Of a DNA stretch of 64,000 nucleotides, positions 56,801 to 64,000 are shown one piece after another (position 1 is the first letter of the stretch; the number at the start of each line of letters is the position of its first letter). Source of the stretch: Phoronis australis (Eukaryota > Phoronida > Phoronidae). Location: positions 132,687 through 196,686 of the forward strand of contig NMRA01000307.1 in the NCBI GenBank assembly GCA_002633005.1. Reading direction: 5' to 3'. Both the position numbers and the translations under genes were made by a program. The notes beneath the pieces were generated by a model. That model searched no databases. It was not told the origin of the DNA and was given only the letters and a program-made list of their open reading frames with translations.

Positions 56801-59800
56801 TCTAATTGATAAGATTTTAGTGTACTTGATCGTGTAGATTTATGTTTGACTTTGTGTTGAACCTCGGGGGTCGCTTTATGACATTCTGTCACCCAGTTTG
56901 CTGATAACAAAATCGTGGTAAAAAAACCTTAGCACATTATGTTTGTTTTATGTACTGAAACTGCTGCGTCCTCAGATAAGGACTCACAGGTACACCATTC
57001 CACACTTAGTTCTACCTGAGACTGCTTTACATACGGTACTCATAGTCAGTTACTATTTTACGGACACCCTGTGAATGGATAACTGGACCCATCATTCATG
57101 GTGGTTTGAGAATTTGGGCAATGAAAGTATATCAGGTAGTTGTGCGTGTGTGTTGATCAATCAGTTGTGTTTCAAATCTAATATGCTTGCCATTTCTCCA
57201 CTTCTTTGTCATATAAATACTTGGTGTAATGGTCATGGCTAATTCCCTTTTCCAATTAATGATAACTTAAACAAATGTTGCTTTGTGACATCTATACACT
57301 GCAAATCATGCTTGTATTAAAATGTTCGTAATGTTTACATTTGTGGAGAAATTTTGCAAAGCAGAATTTCACTTGTCGGCCATCTTGTGTGCTAAATAAG
57401 TGAAGAATTACTGTCTGTCTTATCTCGATGTTTTTCTCGTCACAAACTTTGTTGCGCAGCAGTGGCACTTTGCTAAAGGTTTCAAAACTGTTAATGAGTT
57501 TTCTTTTTGTTTACTCTAAAGTCTTAATGAAATTTCCTAGAAATTTGTGCTGATGAGATTAACAACCCTTGGCCTCGTCTCAGTTAACATTTTCACTAGC
57601 CTTGAATTCGACATAAGGGACTTACTAGTGACTAGTGGGGTGTTTTTATGTATTGAAGTTGATTATGTTATTGACGTGTCATGTTCATGGTGGTGATGGT
57701 TGTGATGGTGGTGATAATGATTTATTTCCATTCTGTCATCTACCTTGCTAGTTTATAACAATTGTACAAATCAAATGTCCTTTTTCGCAGCTGTTGTGCA
57801 TTTAATTATCAATAAGGCTTAAACCACCTGTAGGTAATTTGTACAGTAATGCCTCACCATAATTTGTACATCAATACTATGTCACCATAATCCCCAGGTT
57901 AATACAACACCACCATAATTTATACTAACAGTAATACAATGTCACCATAATGTGTACATCAATACAATGTCACCATAATTTGTACATCAATACAATGTCA
58001 CCATAATCCACATTAATACTAGGTCCCCGTAATGTGTACATCCATACAAAGTCACCAGAAGTGAATCCAATGTTGACGTGGCAACAGTTGTGTTTTTGAA
58101 TTTGTAAGGAAATTACTTGGTGGATGTTACGCAAAGAGGCAGTGATATTCTTGGGCGATCTGTGGTAGGTTGCATGAAACAGTCCCAACAGAGACTTGAT
58201 TATTCTCCCTAAATTTTCCTTGTGTTTGTTGAATTAGTGTAAACATTGATTGTCTTCTGCTATTTTGACTTGGTTGTTAGGTCAACCTACAGCTTTGGTA
58301 TATTGCCAGAGTAAACTGTTAGTACCCGGTATATAAACGGAGGCCTTTTCATGGAACAGCTCTAGCAGAAGGATTAATTGTCATTAAAATAAGAGCTCAG
58401 TTTTCAATTATATGTATTATTAGAAAATGTCATAAGTAAAAGAGGAGCTCATCATTAAGGTAAAATGAGAGAAAATATGACATTGATGAGCAAACAAATT
58501 CTGCAAATGCGCTAAAAATTTAAGGAGCAAAACATTTAGAAAACATACTAGGCGAGTCCTTAATGGGATCGTTTCATGCCACTGGTCACATGACTAACAT
58601 TGCCGATAGAAATATGTGATATCTCTTGCCATCTATTACTGGAAATCGTAGAAATATTTTCCTGAAAATGGTAATTGAAATTGGGAAATCTGAGGCTTAT
58701 GTTAACATTAAAATGTGCGTATGGCTGTGTTTAACTTGAATTTATCAAGTCCTTGATCAGGTAACAGATAAGTCACTTCCTTGTAGACAGGCTAGGTACC
58801 TAGATGGGCTATTCAAATATATTGCTGTTTTTGGGTGGGGGGTGGAGCTTGAAATTAGATACCTACCCATTTAGACCATGGACTCGAGAAGAGGGACCCT
58901 TTCAGGAGAACTCCACAAAATGTCACATTTTACATTTTTGTTCCAGAAACAGACTCCCCCTTTGTAGGGCTTAATTCCATGAATCAATTAACCATTTCAT
59001 ACTTGGACAGCTGCACATTAAACCAGTTACATTGAAACAGTACAGGAGGAGGTGCCATGTTGTCAGTAGCTTTGTGTTGTTAGATACAGTACAAGATGAG
59101 GTGCCATGTTGTATGTAGCTTTGTGTTGTTAGATACAGTACAAGATGAGGTGCCATCTTGTATGTAGCTTTGTGTTGTTAGATACAGTACAAGATGGGGT
59201 GCCATCTTGTATGTAGCTTTGTGATGTTAGATACAGTACAAGATGAGGTGCCATCTTGTATGTAGCTTTGTGTTGTTAGATACAGTACAAGATGGGGTGC
59301 TATCTTGTATGTAGCTTTGTGCTGTTGCATAATTGAACCTTCTTCAGTGAACCCTTTAATAGATTTGGGTGTTGTTCACTTATTTTACACAAAAATAATT
59401 TTCCCAGATTGTTGTTTTTCATATTTTTCAAAGGCCAATTGCTTCACAACAAATAATAGAAGATGTACCAAATGTTACCTGATGACATGTACAGAGTACA
59501 AAACAAGTTAAAATTAACTAGGATTTTCTTTATTTTTGTTCATAAAATTTCATTAGTCCGTCATATTGTGCGCTAAATAAGACTGGTGAAGAATTACTTG
59601 ATATTGTGTGTGAACAGGCGTCCTTTTTAGGACATCTGGTTGTGAAAATGTTGACCCTCTGAGTGGCAAGTACCTGTGTGAGGTTGTTGCTAAAATAGCA
59701 CTCCTCACCTGGACATGGGTTGTGACCTTGAATGGGTTATGAATGTGACAAATGTCAAACACAAAGAGTGCACTGAAGTGAAGATGCTTAACCTGAGTCT

Positions 59801-62800
59801 TGGTTGAGCAATTCAACACCATCCCTTGAACTTGCATAGACTGGCAGTGGCATTGGAATTGAACAAAAGAGACTTTTTGTCATAAAAATAATTGTGTCAC
59901 CTTATAGTGTACAATTAGACTTGCATGAAGGAAGTACACTGGATCTCATCTGAATTTCATTTGGGCTTAGATTAGCTTTGTTCAGCTGTTACTATTCCTG
60001 GAGGGTTCATTTTGCATTATTTGTAGTCGCTTGCCACGATAAAATCAAAATCCTTACCAACTCAGTTACAGGGCTAACGGAAAATCTTGTGTTCAATTTT
60101 GTGAATGACTAGATTTTCTCAAAACATTGTTGCTGTGGTGCAGAATTTACAACTATTTTGTGTTACCTATCAGGAAAAAGATTAAAAGGGAAGTTTATTT
60201 CTTCACCACGTTATGTCCTAAATATATGAGGTTTTACAATTACCAATTGGTTTCTCCGCTCCCTTTATTAGAGAAAGATAACAGTTAGTAATCGTCGACA
60301 CTGTGAAAATCTGCAGATTGTCATTTGCTACTAGGCCAAAATCCCAGGTCGCATTTTGTAGATTTCATGTCCCATTTTTAGATTTCAGCTCCTGAAATAT
60401 TGCGAACTAAAAGGCCAAGTTCATCGTTATGGTCCAGATTTGATTTGACTTATCGAAGTTGACTAATTCCGTTGGGGCATTTTAAAAGTCATGGGATTTA
60501 CACGAGCTGTCAGTTATGGAGGGAAGTTTGAAGAAATTGGTTTGCATGAGTTGGAATTCCCAAATGTCCCATGTGACTAAGGCAAGTTGGTTAAAATCTC
60601 TGGTCGGATCTCCAAATTTCAGGTCGCAAATGCAACCTGCATCCTTATACGTTGAGCTGTGATTATAAGATCAACACATAACGTGCCAACCTTGTTGTGC
60701 TTGTCAAATTTACATCTCCGAATATCAATTTATGTACTTATAGATGTAGTAGAAATGACAAAATCACAGCAGAAGCTGCTTATTGGCTAATACGATCAAA
60801 GTAAAACCAGCACGGAGAGACCTCTATTGGTGTTAAATATCCTATCCAGTATTGAGAAAGGATGGTTTACCAGACAGCATTGTGTACAAGCTAAAAGTAT
60901 TCAGGCAAAATGACCCAGAATTCCTTGTGTGACAGAAAGACAGAAGCCAATTTCATAGTCAGAGCAGTCCTCTCTCATGACTGAGAATGAAGGTGAATTA
61001 GGAGGAAAATTAGTGACTTGGCCAATCAAGCCATTTTGCTTCCCTAACAGTTATTACCAACACTTTTGCTGTTAACAGAATTACCCCTTGTGACGGGAAG
61101 ACGGTATTTTGTATGATTAGTTTTGTCTCGTGCCGTACAAAATATTCTACACTAGCTGGCATGCCAGTCTTCAGTGCGTGTTTGGCAATGCATCTCATAC
61201 ACTATAAATAGCAATGAGTTGTGATGCAGTGTACATCTCATGTGGAAAGGACAAGATGCATTTTATTGGTGGTGTGTAATCGCTGGTTTATATGCTTTCA
61301 AAAAAATTAGAGGGTGTGCAAAATAAACATAAAATCCAGGTGCACACTGAACCTAAACATCCTGTAGGTTTGTGTTTAAACTGGATGTAGTTCCTACTAT
61401 CTAATGTTGGGTAGGTCAGGTTTCTGCTAAATGTGGGTAGATAAAGTTCCAACTAAATGTCAAAATTCTGTTCTCCAAAGTGCTCAAAATGAAGTGGAAT
61501 ATTATTCCTATTTTTACCTAGAAATTTCGTGAAATAAAATTTCATTATTTTGCGGTTTTATATTTGGAGAGGCTTTCATGCTGTGCAATGATGAATTATT
61601 TTTAGTTATAAAATACTTTTGTTTGTGTTAAGTGTCATGTTCTCTCTGTAAGAACAAGATAATGGTGAAGGTGTATTGAGCACTGTTTGGGTAATATGGC
61701 TATAGCCTTGGTACATTCCTGTGAAGGTGTACCTATTGAGCACTGTTTGGGTAATATGAGTATTTCCTTGGTGCATTCCTGTGAAGGTATATTGAGCATT
61801 GTTTAGATAATATGGCTATTGCCTTGGTACATTCCTGTAAAGGTGTATTCTCGCTGGTTCCCTGCGTGCCGCTAGGTGGGGCGGTAGCCGCGCCAGCACG
61901 CAGGTATCACATAATTTTCCTCGGTAAATTTTTTTACACCGGCGTTTCTGATTGGCTGGTCGAATTCTCAACAGGCAGCGCTTTACGCAAACAAACTGGC
62001 ATGTGACTGATGGACTGAAGTGTAAATGTGGTCTGTTGTACAGACAAATCGGTGCTTAAAATTTATGTTCAGGAAATTTGAAGCCTAGAAATTGTGATTG
62101 TGACTTTTCGGAATGCATCTTTCTACTGACGATGACTTTTGTTTACGATACTGTCCTGTATTCATACCACATGAATAACACACCGGTTAAATCGATCAGA
62201 TATGTGATTATTGTATATGTATGTGCTTCAAGCACGCGGCTATTGAACATCACTGCAGAAACGAAATAGTTGCTGCGACGCCACGTGCATGACAAGGCTA
62301 AAAATTGTTCACAGTCCGACATTTTTTCACTGTGTTTCAAAGCTAACCAATGACTGCCGAGGATACATCGACCAATGCTAAAGCTCGTGCCACTGCGTGA
62401 TACCTGCGTGCTGGCTGGGCTAAGCACGCAAGGAACCAGCGAGAGGTGTATTGAGCAGGGTGTTTGGGTAACATGACTATTGCCTTGGTGTATTCCTGTG
62501 AATATTGAGTACTGTTTGGGTAATATGGCGCATTGGCTATTGCCTTGGTGCATTCTGTTTCACACAGTGGCATGTGTCAGATTTAATTTTGTTGTTGTCA
62601 TAAAAATCGAGCCGTGAATGTCCTCTTCAGTAGAAATATTGGCTAAATAAACATCTTCATTTTTCTTCATATTACTCTTGAAGTTGACCATTTTGACTGA
62701 ATAATAAATTTTATTATGTTTCCTTACAGACCACAATAGCGTGGCCAGTCGGGATAATCATGTATATGAGCTGGATCACTTGGCCACATTCAACGTGAAT

Positions 62801-62938
62801 CAGAGGCAGGGTCTGATGTATCCCGAAGATGGCATGAACCGACTGAGACAGATGGAGACGTCCGCTGGTGTCTGGACCATGCGCTGTCAGATGGTCATTG
62901 AAAGGAAGTGCGTGGTCATTCTGGACAAACAGACAGGG
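50589..62938 (+). CDS. eps8: EPS8-family gene, 5' exons (gene continues past right edge)
   Basis: EPS8 proteins are actin capping and bundling adaptors that link receptor tyrosine kinases to Rac. The usual order is PTB domain, proline-rich region, SH3 domain, C-terminal actin-binding/SAM-like region. Only the N-terminus and the first part of the PTB domain are in this window. Exons 51372-51492, 52995-53113 and 62730-62938 join in phase. The last encodes YELDHLATFNVNQRQG, matching human EPS8 YRVEHLTTFVLDRKDA, followed by VWTMRCQMVIERKCVVILD, matching VWTQDMILQVDDRAVSLID. The first exon (50589-50655) is only a candidate. EPS8 against an EPS8-like paralogue cannot be settled from the PTB start alone. 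Confidence 0.8.
51372..51492 (+). CDS. eps8: eps8 exon, N-terminal region
   Basis: Acceptor TTCTTCCAG, donor GTACAC, leaves in phase 2. The ATG at 51401 gives MPGVMHRNGDMQYVWPATNM and then NGHDFGRRDSR; MNGH echoes the start of human EPS8. The frame is open back to the acceptor, so an upstream start is also possible. Confidence 0.65.
51493..52994 (+). other. eps8 intron, no feature seen
   Basis: AT-rich intron. A minus-strand 94-codon open frame at 52180-52464 has no recognisable domain. Confidence 0.45.
52995..53113 (+). CDS. eps8: eps8 exon, N-terminal linker
   Basis: Acceptor TTTACAG, donor GTAAGT; enters phase 2, leaves phase 1. Encodes GMVRDGRPPHDDLYSRVNKS and NGAPPGLPPHYHENPAFVP, a Pro/Gly/His-rich disordered linker before the PTB domain. 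Supported by phase on both sides rather than by homology. Confidence 0.75.
53114..53813 (+). other. eps8 intron start, no feature seen
   Basis: AT-rich intronic DNA ending at the TTAA (53810-53813) that flanks the next transposon. Confidence 0.45.
53974..54297 (+). pseudogene. THAP-domain reading frame of the TTAA element
   Basis: Encodes RCIVPACPNYEALKKVGISF and FRLPRVLEKLRKWFAVVKN, then FCGRHFVDRDFS and RLTKE. This is the C2CH THAP zinc finger: C-x4-C ... W ... C-x2-H, with the SFFRLP and CG-x-HF-x3-DF signatures. No in-frame ATG precedes it: a stop lies at about 53926-53937 and the nearest ATG (53978) is out of frame. It may therefore be a second exon (TTCATCTGCAG just before 53972) or a broken start. 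It ends 15 residues after the domain in low-similarity sequence, and no catalytic core follows. Confidence 0.7.
54930..55030 (+). repeat. 54-bp tandem duplication
   Basis: CGCGACGGGCCTGATTGGGT and CGCGACAGGCCTGATTGGGT begin two copies, each ending CTGGGATAACGAG/CCGGGATAACAAG. Inside the TTAA element; GC-rich compared with its surroundings. Confidence 0.85.
55526..57837 (+). other. eps8 intron, no clear feature
   Basis: AT-rich intronic DNA. Near 57372-57412 the piece GTGCTAAATAAGTGAAGAAT recurs near 59568 (GCGCTAAATAAGACTGGTGA), a trace of an old dispersed repeat. Confidence 0.4.
57838..58055 (+). repeat. ~28-bp minisatellite, about 8 copies
   Basis: Unit TTTGTACATCAATACAATGT plus CACCATAA with deletions and point changes. 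Confidence 0.88.
58056..59032 (+). other. eps8 intron, no feature seen
   Basis: AT-rich intronic DNA; no gene, RNA or repeat recognised. Confidence 0.4.
59033..59325 (+). repeat. 49-bp minisatellite, 6 copies
   Basis: Unit GATACAGTACAAGATGAGGT plus GCCATCTTGTATGTAGCTTT and GTGTTGTTA. Six closely similar copies. Confidence 0.94.
59326..60339 (+). other. eps8 intron, no clear feature
   Basis: AT-rich intronic DNA with overlapping short open frames; nothing recognised apart from the small repeat trace near 59568. Confidence 0.4.
60340..60660. repeat. Short copy of the GTCGCA-palindrome repeat family
   Basis: Starts CCAGGTCGCATTTTGTAG and ends TTCAGGTCGCAAATGCAACC then TACGTTGAGCTGTG, parallel to the right end of 14446-16872 (AGGTCGCAAAATGCGACCTG, AGCGTCGAGCCCTG). 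About 0.3 kb, with internal sequence unlike the long copy. Confidence 0.45.
60661..61659 (+). other. eps8 intron, no feature seen
   Basis: AT-rich; around 60885-60935 an inverted fragment of the 27749-28010 repeat (GGCAAAATGACCCAGAATTC). No gene seen. Confidence 0.4.
61660..61849 (+). repeat. ~57-bp minisatellite, left part
   Basis: Unit GGTGTATTGAGCACTGTTTG, GGTAATATGGCTATTGCCTT and GGTACATTCCTGTGAA, about three copies. The array resumes at 62444-62560 after the MULE-like insertion. Confidence 0.9.
61850..62443. mobile_element. MULE-like non-autonomous transposon, 594 bp
   Basis: Perfect 9-bp direct duplication AGGTGTATT on both sides (61841-61849, 62444-62452). The termini are inverted: CTCGCTGGTTCCCTGCGTGC at the left, and CTCGCTGGTTCCTTGCGTGC from the right end. 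A second matching block is GCCAGCACGCAGGTATCAC. Each end can also fold on itself (CTGCGTG with CACGCAG). Long terminal repeats and a 9-bp duplication fit Mutator-like elements. No transposase frame. Confidence 0.8.
62444..62560 (+). repeat. ~57-bp minisatellite, right part
   Basis: Continues the unit cut at 61849: GAGCAGGGTGTTTGGGTAAC, then ATTGCCTTGGTGTATTCCTG and a second diverged copy. Confidence 0.88.
62730..62938 (+). CDS. eps8: eps8 exon, start of PTB domain
   Basis: Acceptor TTCCTTACAG, donor GTAAGT; enters with two bases of a split codon, leaves phase 0. Encodes NHVYELDHLATFNVNQRQGL, then MYPEDGMNRLRQMETSAGV and WTMRCQMVIERKCVVILDKQ. It aligns with the first beta-strands and helix of the EPS8 PTB domain, which in vertebrates binds NPxY-type receptor tails. 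This exon identifies the gene. Confidence 0.9.
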
Positions 62939-63304
62939 GTAAGTTCGGCGCTCAACTGGGTTCGTGTTCACTAATATGCCATTCACATGGCATTGACATT
63001 GGGGGAACACTGCATGATCTGGGACATGCATGCTTCTCCTGGTAGTTGGTAGTGAGGTGCCTGGCCTGTCATAACTGGCCGTTAGTACAGAGCCATAGCT
63101 GAATTCAACTCTCCTACAATTGTATAATTGGCCTAGATTTACAGAAGTTAGGTCAATATCAGATGGGCTGAGTCAGATAGGTATAGGGAACAAACATTCG
63201 CTCCCCTCACGGCTTGTTGAAATCTTGATTTTAGCATTTCAACTCGCTCTGCAAAAGTAAGACTTTATTGGCAATAGAACGACAACTAATTTTATGCACT
63301 TAGA
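62939..63304 (+). other. eps8 intron start, no feature seen
   Basis: Intronic DNA between the PTB exon and the repeat at the right edge; nothing recognised. Confidence 0.45.
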
Positions 63305-64000
63305 AATTTTCATGTGGGCGCATTATGCCGCCATCTCTGTCCGTCTGGCGTCTGCTGCTCTATCTCCAAACCCTGTGACGTATGTTCATGAAATTTTGCA
63401 CATACCCGTATATTTCTTTCTTGGATGGAACAGCATGAGCGAACTTTTGGACGGATCTTACTACTCGTGTGCCCCCTTAAGTGGCAATTTTAGTTTTTTA
63501 CGTTTACCTCTGTATCTTCAAAAGTCTTCAACCGATTTTCATGAAATTTGGCAGATAGTAATTTATTAATGAGATGAAGCTATCTTCTCATTTTCGGATG
63601 AATTTTGTGGTGTGCTTCTGCATCTTCCAAATAGCGCAGAGTATCATAATGAAAATTGGAAGATGTGTTCCCACTGACAAGAGCATTACTGACATGGATT
63701 TTCAAATGAGTCCAACTATTTTGGTGCCATCTGGTGTCATTTTCTCACTTCCATGGCTGTATCTCCTAAACCCCTTACGCGATGTTTTTGAAATTTTTGC
63801 AATTGTATTGCTTTTAAGTTATAACCAGATGGACGGATTTGACTACAGCTGTGGAAGTTCTTAACATTTGTCTTTTTATCTTTGGAGTTCTTTGACGGAT
63901 TTTCATGAAATTTGGCACAATAGTTTTGAGAGACGACAACACCTTTCTATTTTTGAATGGGTTCAATGTATGTTATGCCATTGAATGGCCATTTTTTATG
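63305..64000. repeat. CTAGTGG-box repeat copy, cut by the window edge
   Basis: Starts ATGTGGGCGCATTATGCCGC and follows the array at 41950 through CTGCTCTATCTCCAAA and GACGTATGTTCATGAAATTT. Box-like positions are near 63470 (CCCCCTTAAGTGGCAATTTT), 63723 (GTGCCATCTGGTGTCATTTT) and 63977 (GCCATTGAATGGCCATTTTT). The boxes are more decayed than in the main array. Confidence 0.7.

Noticed and set aside
62143-62553. Minus-strand 136-codon open frame
   Set aside because: Spans the boundary of the MULE-like element and the minisatellite; no domain and no coding bias.
1-64000. Operons, phage, integrons or bacterial defence systems
   Set aside because: All genes found are spliced animal genes; no dense prokaryotic-type reading frames occur anywhere in the window.

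Overview
This is eukaryotic, intron-rich, AT-rich genomic DNA, most likely from a marine invertebrate. Canonical GT/AG introns, short exons, two conserved animal genes on the + strand, tRNA-derived SINE-like repeats, many minisatellites and several families of short inverted-repeat transposons support this. I cannot name the species. A deuterostome invertebrate (hemichordate, echinoderm or amphioxus type) is a guess from how close the first gene is to vertebrate BAZ1B.

Positions 427-31449 hold 26 exons of a BAZ1B (WSTF, Williams syndrome transcription factor) orthologue, a large subunit of ISWI-type chromatin-remodelling complexes. The 26 exons splice with perfect phase agreement into 1,293 residues and a stop. 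In order they give the end of the N-terminal region, a lysine/serine-rich linker, a coiled-coil charged region, the DDT domain, WHIM1 and WHIM2 motifs, PHD finger 1, a second PHD finger absent from the human protein, an acidic linker and a C-terminal bromodomain. The first exons, including the WAC domain, lie left of the window. A polyadenylation signal is at 32304.

Positions 32331-50588 are mostly intergenic: dispersed inverted-repeat elements, a striking 1.8-kb array at 41937-43740, and a CpG-richer stretch at 33330-33980 that could be a promoter. Positions 50589-62938 hold the 5' exons of an EPS8-family gene (actin-regulating adaptor). The exon at 62730-62938 encodes the start of its PTB domain, and the rest lies beyond the right edge. 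Its 9.6-kb last intron carries a Kolobok/piggyBac-like element with TTAA flanks and a THAP-domain reading frame, and a MULE-like element with a 9-bp target-site duplication inserted in a minisatellite.

The most unusual signals are these. (1) The 41937-43740 array has eleven GCC(A/C)CCTAGTGGC boxes about 149 bp apart; several match the CTCF core motif on the opposite strand, and they form a ~450-bp higher-order period. (2) A decayed duplicate of the WHIM2 exon lies in the next intron, and its differences fall mostly at third codon positions. (3) There is a second PHD finger. (4) Several transposons can be delimited by their target-site duplications. Nearly every BAZ1B intron also carries its own private minisatellite. 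All calls are by eye; no database search was run.
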